Part shown: positions 1 to 9,959 of the stretch, piece by piece
Layout: each line of letters opens with the position of its first letter
Position numbering within the stretch: position 1 is the stretch's first letter
Source of the DNA: Lenzites betulinus
Lineage: Eukaryota; Basidiomycota; Agaricomycetes; Polyporales; Polyporaceae
DNA length: 64,000 nt
Assembly (NCBI GenBank): GCA_022264855.1
Contig: JABYQU010000007.1
Location: forward strand, 248,001-312,000
Direction of reading: 5' to 3'
The notes under the pieces: model-generated
Database searches by the model: none
The model's input: only the letters and a program-made list of their open reading frames with translations
Told to the model about the DNA's origin: nothing
Made by a program: the position numbers and the translations under genes

Positions 1-99
1 GGCAGCTCGCAGATCATCGTCCCTGGCACGCCGCGCCATACTGGTATCGGCGCGGGCGCGCGGGTGAACGCGACGCCGAGGCGGCGTGTTGGGATCTAG
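1..99 (+). CDS. C-terminal tail of an unidentified protein (partial)
   Basis: Frame 1 is open from the first base and ends at a TAG at 97-99, giving 32 residues. They begin GSSQIIVPGTPR and end with a basic TPRRRVGI tail. The composition (TP sites, basic C-terminus) suggests a disordered tail with possible proline-directed phosphorylation sites. The rest of the gene lies to the left of the window and no family can be named. It could also be a chance open frame, because the stretch is short. Confidence 0.4.
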   Translation, partial: GSSQIIVPGTPRHTGIGAGARVNATPRRRVGI

Positions 100-1570
100 C
101 GGTTGTGTATCTACACCTTCAGCACGAGTGGACTTATTATTACACGATGCTCATTTGTTTGTAAGATATTCGCGCAGGGAACATGTGGATTTGACAACAC
201 CGAGTGCGTTGGCGGAACATGACCAGCAAGACCGATGGACATGTCCGAGCTTGTTGAAAATCTTGATACATGCGATATCTCGCACAGTCGCATGTCATGA
301 TCAAATATCTGTCAAGCGGTCCGAGGTCCTATTCTTGCGAATGGTCGGCCGCAAATGAAATTGCGTCCGTAATCAACTCTAGACTAATGTAAGTCCAGCA
401 CTTGGGCCTTCCCGTCCATGGTTTGTCCTCAGGGTGGATCTTATGAGTCATCCGGGTCCATGCCGTAGAAGCCCTCGGAGATGGCTGGAAATTCAGCTAT
501 ATGGGGTTGGAAGGAAAAATGCCTCGCAGGATCCTGAACGAAGCATGTATCGATGTCAAGATGGACGCTCGCCGCGAGTACCGCTCGGGTAACGCTGCAA
601 ATGAAGGTCAGTGCTTCCATCTTGAGGGAAATCCGCGCTGGAGGTCCTTTTGCGGTTGGCTCTGGAGCCGCCAAGAGAAGGACGAGGCATTTCTGCACGC
701 AACGCGTATACTGCATAAGATGTGGCTAGCCCTCCTCATTGCACTCGACGGAAGCCTATCTGGAGGCTTCGAAGGCCGCGCGATGGCAATGATAACAAAG
801 GGGTGATCCCCCTGCCTATTCTCTCTGCAGATAGACGCAATGCCGCGGATCCTAGCGGGTCGCCGTGTCATTCGAGTGGAGATGTCCTGGGAGCAGTCTG
901 TAAATAATCCCATGGTGTTCTGCAATTGCCTTACCGTGTCGTCTTCTAGCTTCAGCGACTATATGGGAAGCCGTGGTTTCAGCCACCGTGTCGTAAGTGG
1001 TTCGTGCATGTGCGCGATTTTATCAGTGGTAGAAACGCACAGAAGTCATGGGTTTGCGCTTCATGTGCGGTTGGGTCGCGCGTTGCCGCACTCACGCCGC
1101 GACGCTAGGTAGTGTGACCGTGTGTGACAGGTACCCTCATAGTCGCCATCAGGCGCTGCGAGCTCCGGTGGACGGACTCTCCTCCTTTCGCCTCCTCTTA
1201 TACCTCTCACACCAACCACCATCTCCCCCCGCCCCCGCCATCTCTTTTTCTTGTCTCTCTGCCTGCGAGCTGCGACCTTGTATGAACCCTGCCCAGACGC
1301 AGCATCATTTCAACAGGCGCCGGTAATATCTTATCCAGATCTTGACACGGTTCCACTGCCGCGGAGCCAGACAACGTGGACTCCATCGTCGATATACGCC
1401 GGAAGTTATCGTGAGTATCCTGATGTCATACATGCACCTCTTCAAGCCACTCAAATGCCCAATGCAAGCCAGCACGCCCGGATAAACCAATTCTCCTAGC
1501 TATAGCCGGATTAACGCAGGCGTTGTATAGGAGCCGAATAATCTTCTTGCCAGATTGAGATTTGCTTTCG
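100..1570. other. Gene-free stretch: 3' flank and copper-fist promoter/5' UTR
   Basis: No frame here has recognisable protein content; the open frames are short and overlap on both strands. At about 1180-1260 there is a strongly pyrimidine-rich stretch (runs of CTCC, CCCC and TCTC) of the kind that precedes transcription starts in basidiomycetes. The 5' UTR of the copper-fist gene probably begins just after it. Confidence 0.5.
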
Positions 1571-3247
1571 ATGGTACGTACGGAACCCACGGTGCTACGC
1601 ATGGCGATGCTGACATCCCACATGAAGGTCTTCGTCAACGACAAGAAGTTCGCCTGGTTCGTCGGAGCGCTCGCTTTATATTCCACTGTTTGACGGCTTG
1701 CTAATTCTTCCCGGAATTTTAGCGAGTCTTGCATAAAGGGCCACCGCTCGTCCAACTGCCAACACACGGAGAGACCTCTCTTCGAGATCAAGAAGAAGGG
1801 CCGTCCAGTCTCGCAGTGCGAGCGATGTCGCGAGCTCCGCAAGACGAAGCGCATGCACTCGAAGTGCACCTGCAGTAGCATGCTATCAGTTACCGAGGCC
1901 GGTCCGTCTTCGCAGACGGCTACGGCAATGGTTGGCGCTGAGGAAGGAGCGGCCCCGAAGCCACTGGCACGAGGTGTGTGTTTCCAGTTGTGTAGCCCTG
2001 TGGCCCTCGTCTCAAGCCAGGCAGCCCGGAGATTCAAACCCATTGCCCCCGCTCTTCCGAATGGCATTAAAGACATACTGCCTCCGACTGCGGTACCGAC
2101 TGGATCAGCGTCGCTCAATCTGTGTCGGTGCGGCGGGAAGGATGCTGCAGTCTGCACTTGCGGCCACGAGCGGGCCCGTCCGGCATCTCTCGCTGGTTCT
2201 GGCGGTTTGGCAGCCCTCGCGCAGGCTGCAGCGTTCTGCTGCAGCAACGATGTGACGAGCACGATCATCCTGCCACAAGCACCACTCATGGTCGCTGCCG
2301 CGCTAGAGCAGTCAAGTACAGTCGCGTTACAGGAGGAGTCCTCCCGGAAACACCCTCGCGGATGCTGCTCGAGCCAGCCGTCCTCCCGGCCACCTTCGCC
2401 GAAACCGAAACGTTCCAAACGCGCTCCTCACGCCCACGGCACGCCCTCCACATCGACGGCCGTCACGCTTCCCCCTCTGTTTAACCGTTCTCTGCCTTGG
2501 CAAGACAGCCACAACAGCGCCTCCGCAGCACCGCCTGCATTTCCGCCCATTCCGTCATTTAGCGCCGTCACCTCATACGAGGCCGCCGAGTGCTGCTGCG
2601 GCACCGACTGTGCGTGCCCCGGGTGCCTCAAGCATCGTGGCGCGGCGCATGCGTCCCAGGACTTCGAAGACTGCGCGGAGGGCAGCTGTGGCATTTGCGT
2701 GGACCACGAGGGCGGCGCTGCACTACCCGAAAGCGCCTTTGCGGCGTCTCATGGTGGCTTCGCGTCCACCAGCAGCGTTGGCGGCGGCTTCACGCCCTCC
2801 TTCACGCTATTCTCATTATCCTCCTCTCGCCCCCAAGCCGAGGCGCACCCCGCACCCGCGCAGAAGGCGCCTGTCGGCCCCGCTGCAAGCGGGAGCACGA
2901 GCTTCATCGACGCGTTCTTCGCGCGCGCGGCCGCGCTCCCCCCGCCCCCGCCGCCGACGCGGCCCCCGGGCACGCTGGACCCGACGGACGTGCGCGTGTA
3001 CCCGCGCGAGCTGTTCGGGCGCGGGAAGGAGGCGGAGGAGCGCAAGGCCGCGTTCGGGCTTGTCGCGGTGCCGAAGCTCGAGTGCCACTGTCCGGGCGGG
3101 TGCGGGTGCCCCGAGGGGCGCTGTGCGTGTGGGGACTCGTGTACGGGGTGTGGGGAGGGGGCGGAGGCGGAGGCGGAAACGGATGTGGTGCAGGAGAGGG
3201 AGAGGATAGAGGCTGTTGCGGTTGCAGCTGGGGGGTGCTGCTGTTAG
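1571..3247 (+). CDS. Copper-fist transcription factor (Ace1/Cuf1/Mac1 type), four exons
   Basis: A DNA-binding regulator that senses copper through cysteine-thiolate clusters and controls copper or iron uptake or metallothionein genes in the nucleus. The spliced protein begins MVFVNDKKFACESCIKGHRS, followed by a GRPVSQCERCRELRKTK stretch and a KCTC segment. This is the copper fist, with its Cys/His zinc ligands, the KGRP minor-groove box and a basic patch. A Cys-rich C-terminal half carries CCCGTDCACPGC and CHCPGGCGCPEGRCACG clusters, as in Cuf1 and Mac1. Exons are 1571-1573, 1628-1656, 1723-1973 and 2025-3247 (501 residues). The coding part of exon 1 is the ATG alone. Pro/Ser-rich linkers lie between the domains, and the C-terminus ends in GGCCC. 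Whether it is an activator of detoxification or of uptake cannot be told from sequence. Confidence 0.93.
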
Positions 3248-3754
3248 CACTAGTTTCGATGTTGGGTTTTGCCGTGCTGTATTTGTTGTATCGTGCCGCT
3301 TGCTTGCTACCGCACTGTTCATTTTCTCCATAACGCACGGTTTGGGCGGTCGACTCGTCGCTACCTAGGCATGATCCACTTGCAGAGCATTTTTGTCACG
3401 CTGTACGTTATCAATTGGGCTGTGGGCTTATAAGTGTTTCATCACTCAATGTATCTTATTCACAACGTCGCAATCTGTATCTTGCTGTCATGCTACACGG
3501 AGGAGAGTCGGAAAACTTATCGCAGCTGGGCACGCACTATTCTCAGACTCGAAGGTACGATCCAGCTAACGTGTATAAATTATGGTATCCTCCGAGTTGC
3601 CAACCTTACTATCGCACAAGCACGCCACGCGGGATACCAAGTTACACTTCCCCGACCTCCTCTATGTAGCACAAACACACGCGATCCAGGGCATCGCTGC
3701 TCTTCTCTTCGTTGCTGATACACTGATGTCACCCAGCGGGGGCGTTATACACTG
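3248..3754. other. Convergent 3' intergenic region
   Basis: The copper-fist gene (plus) and the E2 gene (minus) end facing each other across about 500 bp. I see only AT-richer 3' UTR-like sequence and no conserved frame. Confidence 0.5.
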
Positions 3755-4900
3755 TCATGCAGCATCAGCCATCTGCAGGAATAGAATTGACACAGCATAG
3801 AGAGCGTACTTGTCATCTTCAAATTCGGAGGGGGTGCAGCGGGACGGGCCCGGGGGCGGATCGTCCGTCAATACCGGGGACGGGGCGCGTATCGGGCAGG
3901 ACTCACCGTGGAAGTCCCAGCGGGTCTGTGGTGAGGACGTGCGGTCAGCCCGGGTCGAGTGGTCGCTGTGTGAGGGGAGGGTAGGGATGGGACGTACGTG
4001 TTTCGGGTTCTCGGGGGCGTGTCGGACGTAGCGGTCGTTATCTGGCGGGCTGCAGGTGCGGATTGTCGGAAAGCGGGATTCGCTCAGCACGCGCTCGAAG
4101 CATTGTTTAACTAGGATGGGAGGGGAACAAGGACTTACCGCTCTTTCGTCTACGCACATCCCGGTGAACAGGTCCGTCAGTTTCGTGGCTTAAATTGGCC
4201 GAACGCCACATCCGAGTCGACGAGGGGGAAGGGAGAAGACACGGACCTTGCACGACGCGAGCATGCTCTGGATCGTCACGCACACGGAGATGACGCTCAG
4301 CACGGGCGACCACTCGCTACCCAGGATGGACGCGCAGATCTACATAACGGCGACCCGTCACTGTCAGCGCCTCGGACACCGATGGTGTGCTGCAGAACGC
4401 TGCGGCGCGCAGACTTACATGACCGTTCGAATATACATGCTGCAGTAGCGTCGAGGTGATTAGCTATGGGAATAAAAAGGGGTGCGAGAGAGGAGGGAGT
4501 GGGGTGCGTACGGGGTGGATGGGAGCCTTGTACGTCTCGTCGACGACGAACTGGACCGCGGGCGCGGAGATCGGGTACTGGTTGTCGAACCGGAACAGCA
4601 GCGCGAACTTCTCCCCCTGCACGAACACACGCTCGGAGTATCAGCAATCTGACGACACAGGTGCGATTCACGATTCGGGCAAGCGTACCTCGTAGATGGT
4701 GTCGCCGAGGACCTCGACGGAGAAGATCCAGCGCGCGAAGTCATCCGCCTTCACGACCGCAATGCCTGTCATGGACCCGCTTTCCTTCAGCTACGCCATT
4801 CAAACATCCGTGAACATAATATGAAACACACACCGACGGGGGTGCCCTCTTTCGAGATATCCATGAGCTCTTTCCCCAATCGCCGCGACGAGACCGCCAT
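3755..4900 (-). CDS. UBE2W: Ubiquitin-conjugating enzyme E2 W (Ubc16-like)
   Basis: An E2 of the UBE2W class, whose animal member attaches ubiquitin to protein N-termini. The nine-exon model gives 177 residues: MAVSSRRLGKELMDISKEG, then WIFSVEVLGDTIYEGEKFAL, a YPISAPAVQF wing, and the active-site segment HVYSNGHICASIL, in which the Cys after HI is catalytic. SVCVTIQSMLASCK and KERPPDNDRYV follow. HPH is reduced to HPHVY and spans an intron, as in UBE2W. The C-terminus contains RWDFHDDKY, matching the KWWYHDD end of animal UBE2W, then a short non-conserved tail. A 21-nt exon encodes HVYSNGH and an 11-nt micro-exon lies at 4139-4149. The start is the first ATG, in a family-typical position. eIF5 lies upstream on the same strand. 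Confidence 0.93.
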
Positions 4901-5313
4901 GTTTCGAGTCGTAGTCCTGTGGGATTGGTAAGTAGGTGCGAGGTGGTCTGCGTTCCCTCTTCAGGGCTGCGAGTCCTGCTATGTTCGTGTGGTGGTATAT
5001 ATGGCGAAGCGGAAAGAACGCTGCGGTGAGATGGGCAACTTATACTAGCCGCTCGGATCACGGACTAACTTGTGAACTGCTGCACGCTACTGCAGCGGCT
5101 CCGCCACACGCCGACTCGATGTTATTCCGGCTCATCGGGCCGCGCACGCGGGAAGTCCCTTGGGGCATCGCAGACAACATACGACACACTCAAGTGAATG
5201 GAAAACGATAGAGCATAGATAGGATAGCGAGTCAACGAGGCGCAGTGACGACAACACTTGTACAGGCGGAACAGAGCATATCAAGGAATACTCAAAAAGC
5301 TACACCACTAAAG
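4901..5313. other. Intergenic region between eIF5 3' end and UBE2W start
   Basis: This is about 410 bp between two minus-strand genes and serves as the E2 promoter. A TATATATGGC-like element lies near 4995-5005 on the plus strand. No conserved reading frame is visible. Confidence 0.45.
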
Positions 5314-6667
5314 CTACTCCTCCTCGCTGTCCGAATCATCCGCCTCGTCAAGCCACTGCAGCACCCGTCAGAGGATGTCCATAGTCATGAATCGTGGATG
5401 ACATACCTTGAGGAAGGGCTCGCTGGCCTTGCGGACCTTCTTCGAGATCTCGCGGTCCACGTACTTCTTACTGACGTGAGTGCCCCACTGCTTCACCACC
5501 TCCTCGTCCAGCACGTCTATCTGGTAGAACGCCATGAGGATCTTCGGGATGGCCGGGATCATGTCAGGGTGGATCACGCCAACGAAGCGCTCGATGCCTC
5601 CCAAAAGGGCCTTTTGGTGTTTCTCAGACGTCACCATCTGGGGTCCAGTAAGCACTATCCACGTCAGCAAAAACGAGAAGAAAAACATACCTTGACGAAG
5701 AGGGGCCCGTACTTCTCGATCTCGGCAACGATCTCCTCGGTGAAGAGGGTCTGCGAGATGACCTGCACGGTGTTGTGCTTCTTCGCAATCCCGAGCTCCT
5801 CTGCTTTCTTGTAGATCTCAACCGCGCCGATGTCGCGGTTTTCTTCGACCCAGTGCCCGAGCTGGGCGTACGGACTGTTCGCGTCCTCATCGCTGTCTTC
5901 GTCGCCTCCCGCGGCAACGAGCGAGACTCTGGCGAGGGAGGCCTCAACGGCCTTGAGCCGGGCCTTGACGGCCTCCGGCGAGGTGTCCGCAGACCAGTCC
6001 TCCTTAGCAATGGCTGCATCGGCAGTGAGCTCAGCGGCCTCAGCCTTAATGCGCCTCGTGAGCTCGTCGTCGCTTTCGGCGCCAGCGTCACCATCGGCTT
6101 CCCCGTTCTCGCCCGGGCTCGGGCTGCCGTCCGCGTTCGCCTTCTTCGACTTGCTCCGCTTCGGGTTCTTCGGCGGGTTCTTGATGATGAACGTCGTGAG
6201 CTTGTGGCGCATGTCGACGCCGGTGCGCTCGCCGCACGCCTTGCAGTCGCGGATGATGTCGTCCGACTTGGTAATGATGAGGTCCGTCTCCGGGTTCTTG
6301 CACGCGCGGCAGAGCACGAACTTCTCGATGAAGCCGTCGAGCAGCTCGCGCAGCTTCGCCGCGTCGTGCGCGCCGTTCACGATGTACCGGTCGTTCTTCT
6401 CGTCGAACGACGTCTGCGCGCCGAGCTCGCACCCGAAGAACTTCGTTGGGTACGTGGGCGGGCGGCTCAGAGCGCGGGCCACGTCGGACATGTTCGGGAT
6501 GACCGTCTTAATGCCGTTGCCCTTGCCTTCGATTTTGGTCAGGAGGACGGGCATGCTGGAACTCACGGTCAGACAATTACTCTATAGGGTCCGTGGGCAA
6601 GGGTTGCTTACCGGTAGCGGTAGAACTTGTCGTCGACATCACGACGAATGTTTACAACACCAGCCAT
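5314..6667 (-). CDS. TIF5: Translation initiation factor eIF5
   Basis: The GTPase-activating protein for eIF2 in the 43S/48S pre-initiation complex; it also bridges eIF2-beta, eIF3c and eIF1. The four-exon model gives about 397 residues. The N-terminus [20 protein letters not shown] contains the conserved arginine finger and is followed by [22 protein letters not shown]2-C2 zinc ribbon follows ([11 protein letters not shown] ... [13 protein letters not shown]), then IIKNPP, a charged linker and the C-terminal W2/HEAT domain ending in an acidic, aromatic [13 protein letters not shown] tail typical of eIF5. The short first exon ends inside the RYR motif. Length matches yeast Tif5 (405). Nothing appears broken. 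Confidence 0.98.
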
Positions 6668-7211
6668 ATTGGAGGATTTTACCGCTACATAGAGAGTGTT
6701 AGTATTTGCTCGCCAGCACACTGATAGTCGAGGGCGAAGGAGCGTACAGTTCTGGGTAGATGGGGCGGAAGCTGTCTTTTGTGAGTCGGTATACTGTGTG
6801 GAGGTCGAAGCATGAATCCTCTGCTTGCACAGAAGATGTCGGAGGGTGTGGAGGAGTAGAGCGTAATGGTGGACGACAGGTCGGCGACGGTCAGCGAGGT
6901 GGTGGTGGTGGAAGGAGTGTAAGCTGCGAGACCCCGCCCACAGCCAATTTACAGCCTCGGACCTTCCCGGCTACGCTTACGTAAGTATAGGCTGAGTAAA
7001 CGTGCGCGCCCTCCGCCGGAGGGTCGTAAGTTACGCCGATTCACAAAATACGGCCGGGTGCTCAGAGGAAAAGGGGGCATCATTGGACAAGGCCTCGAGG
7101 GTAATTTCCGCGAGCAGAGGACAGAAGGCACACTTTGCGGCCACCCTGGGCAGAGGGATGGCAGCCCGCATGACCCTTGGCGCCGAGGATGTGTCCTCAC
7201 CGACGCAGAGG
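6668..7211. other. Intergenic region: eIF5 promoter and DNMT2 3' flank
   Basis: About 540 bp. It contains a GGT/GGTGG-rich tract near 6895-6915 and otherwise no recognisable coding or RNA feature. Confidence 0.45.
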
Positions 7212-8661
7212 TTATTCAAACAAGTAGTTTATAAGCTCAGTCACTACCCGTACATTAACGCTATTTCCTATCAGCTTATACTTCGTCTTTTGCGAGATAT
7301 CCTCCGGCCAAACAAAGGAGCCTACCATGCCACCGCTGCTGGATGATGATGGTGGCAGAAACGCAAATAGGCGGAGGAGCTCAGTGGGAGAAAAGTAGCG
7401 GAGACGGAGCGGACGCAGCAGCCGGACCGCATCGTCATCCCCGGCACGCTGTGCCTCCAGGAACGCGTCGAACGTTTGAGTGGTCTGCAAATAGATCGCA
7501 AACGGGATGAGTACCCTCAGTCACATTCGCCCGAGCACTACTCACGTCTAGCTCTTCGTGCATTTGGAGCACAGAGCCGGCGCGCTCGACCAGCTTCGTA
7601 TACCCTTCAAATTAAGGTTGGATACATATTCTCTGCCAAGATAACGGTGGATGCGAAACCCACCACGAGTAAAGCAGCATGTCCGCCGCGCAGACGGCAC
7701 GACGATGTCGAAGAGTCGCCCCCACTTCGTGAGCACCTTCTCCGGGATCGCATGGGCATGCGGCTCGATGTAGGACTGTTCGTCCAGGTAATCTCGGACC
7801 TCCGCGACCACGATACCAGGAGCTTCTTCACCAGAATGCATTCTCGTGTCGACCCAGTCGGAGCCGCGGCCCGGGATGTGTCGCCAGATACGGTCCTCTT
7901 GCCCGCTTATCCCCGCGAATTTGAGGGGGCTGGCCTTGGCAAGGAGGTAGTAGCGGAGACGGGAGTTCGGAATCCCGTGTTGTAGAGGGGTAATGAGCAG
8001 TTCGAGGATTGTATAGCCCGAACTTCGCAAGTTCACCAACAGCCGCTCCCGGGTGCTGGACGTCTATGTCACCATCTCTGTGAACTGATCGTTTAGTATT
8101 GAGAAACGCGATCGGACTTACCTCAAACCCTGCGACGTTCTCGACGAGTAGCCGCTGCGGATGTCTTCCCATCTTCACTAGTTCGGGCAGCACGTCTTCT
8201 ATCAGCCGAATAAAAGACTTCGCGCGTGGATCCTCCGCGCCCTTGGCTAACGGATTCAGCACCGTGTACGGCTGGCAGCTCGGTGAGAGTAACCATAGGT
8301 CTGTATTCAGCTCTGCGAGGTCCGCCGCTCGGAGTGCACCTATGTCGAGCTAAAACGGCAATGAGGGTGACGGGCGTCACAGATCGTGGACTGAGAGGAG
8401 AGCTCGGCCAGCGACCTTTTGCACTACGTTTGGGCCGTAGTTTGCGGCGTATACACGACACGCAGCTTGGTCCCAGTCGAACGCGCGCACGACGCTGCCG
8501 CCGCCGGGGACCGCGCTCTGCGCGAGGGCACGATGCAGACCGCCTGTCGGTGGTTCGTTGTACAATGCATGAACGTCAGAAGTTTTCGAGTATTATGCCG
8601 GCAGTGCGCTGATCCCCGACGCACCGATACCCGAGTAGAACTCCAATGCGCGCACGGTCAT
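7212..8661 (-). CDS. DNMT2-type tRNA-Asp cytosine-38 methyltransferase (TRDMT1/Pmt1)
   Basis: A homologue of DNMT2, which uses S-adenosylmethionine to make m5C38 in tRNA-Asp. The seven-exon model gives 374 residues, close to human TRDMT1 (391). Visible motifs in order: motif I ALEFYSGIGGLHRAL, FDWDQAA with YAANYG, the catalytic loop LLSPSCQPYT, the ENV motif LLVENVAGFE, GIPNSRLRYYLLAK, KWGRLFDIV, the DNMT2-specific CFT motif RTCCFTRGY, and the terminal LIGNSVNVRVV. All expected parts are present, but the usual PPCQP is PSCQP. A Ser beside the catalytic Cys is also remembered from fission yeast Pmt1. The start ATG gives the family-typical MTVRALEFYSG beginning. DNA methylation is unlikely given the class. 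Confidence 0.95.
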
Positions 8662-9959
8662 CGCGAGGAGGCGCACAGGTTGAGCGTTTGTGAGATCCAG
8701 TTCGTCGAGGAGACTTCCTGCTTCGTTGGGACCGATGGCGGAGTTGCGCGACCTTCGGATTCCAGACCCCGCAATGGCAACGGAGTGCCTCAGACCAGCG
8801 AGAGCTTTGCAGGGCCAACAGCGGTAATAACGACGGAGGCGTCGCGGAGGCTCAAAGGCAGATATTGATGAGATTCGCGAGTGCGTTTTGGTCAAGAGTG
8901 GGGAACAAGCGCTCGCCCTGATTAGGTAAGCGCCCCTTGGTTTCGAACCTCTGCATTTCTTGTGTGCGTTCGGGTTTCAGCGTACCTACCACCTCTCTCT
9001 TCCTCCTCCTCCTCCCCCTCCGTCTTCTCGACCGCTTTGCGCTATCGCTGCTTCTGCGAACTGTGTGGGCTAAGCTGCGATCGACTCGCTCGCGACGTAC
9101 AGCTTTCTCGGCTGCGAAAACTGCCCCGGACCGTTGCGGTTCCTTCACACAAAGTCTACCGCTGCTGCTGCTTGACGCCCTCCCCGTGCGCTGCACCTTG
9201 TCCGGAACTTCAGTATCTTCGTCTTCAGTCGCTCCATGATGCTGCCAGACCCTTTGGAGAACAACTTTGGTAGGGAAGCCGGTAGCGTGCAGGCGTGGGA
9301 GGCCACAGCAAGCAGCAGGTATGTCCAGTGGCTGATCGAGCACGTTCTGGCGGCTAAGAGGACATAAGCTCCCCGTCGAGATCTGCAGGGCACCGGCCTC
9401 CGTGCGGCGTGCATAAGGAGTCGCATCTGCCGACACCACAAAGGTCAGTGCGGGAACACCATATTTCTCCAGTCGTACAGCGGACTTGAAATTGGTTATC
9501 TTGGGGGCATTTTGCTCACTCTTCCTCCGAAGCAGTCCGAGCAACTTCGCTCAGTACGCACCAGAGCGGAACGGCCCCTTTGCATCGCCAGTATCGAACG
9601 TGTGAGTTTCGTCGTTACCGTTGCTGTCCCACCAAACAACTCACCTGCTCCCAGGAACCGTGAACCATTACCGGCGTCTCAGGCAGCTGCCCACAAATTC
9701 TCCGCTCTTCTGAAGTTCGTTCATCCTATCCAACCATGCTGCATAAGAACTCACCTTTACGCAGGGAAGAGCCACAAGCGGTCTCCACCATTTCTTTCAT
9801 GACACCGGAGTCAAGGTCAGTCCAGCCGGTTTCTCGTTCACACAAGGTTGAAGACCTGAAACACTTGTTATCAGTCCTGTCTTCCCGCGCAAACTGATGC
9901 CCCCGGTAACACCCCATGCGTAAGGATGTTTCATTTCACCTGCTGAGAAGTCGCTGACG
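8662..9959. other. Region between DNMT2 and the PHD-finger gene
   Basis: About 1.3 kb that must hold the DNMT2 promoter and upstream exons or promoter of the PHD gene. A 54-codon frame on the plus strand from 9736 (MLHKNSPLRREEPQ...) could be an upstream exon of the PHD gene. It would need a weak GTTATC donor and an acceptor near 9981. Its antisense is also open, so neither is asserted. Confidence 0.4.
8852..9544 (-). CDS. Uncertain 230-codon Arg/Ser-rich open frame
   Basis: A continuous minus-strand frame of 230 codons between DNMT2 and the PHD gene. The first 40 residues (EKYGVPALTFVVSADATPYA) look like a folded segment. The remainder is Arg/Ser-rich with an RRRRGRRRRKR tract. I recognise no family. 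The opposite strand is also partly open over this stretch, so it may be a GC-driven chance frame or an unspliced fragment of a gene. Treat it as hypothetical. Confidence 0.25.
   Translation of the reverse strand: MLGLLRRKSEQNAPKITNFKSAVRLEKYGVPALTFVVSADATPYARRTEAGALQISTGSLCPLSRQNVLDQPLDIPAACCGLPRLHATGFPTKVVLQRVWQHHGATEDEDTEVPDKVQRTGRASSSSSGRLCVKEPQRSGAVFAAEKAVRRERVDRSLAHTVRRSSDSAKRSRRRRGRRRRKREVVGTLKPERTQEMQRFETKGRLPNQGERLFPTLDQNALANLINICL

Noticed and set aside
7476..7985. 169-codon plus-strand frame
   Set aside because: Antisense of DNMT2 exons.
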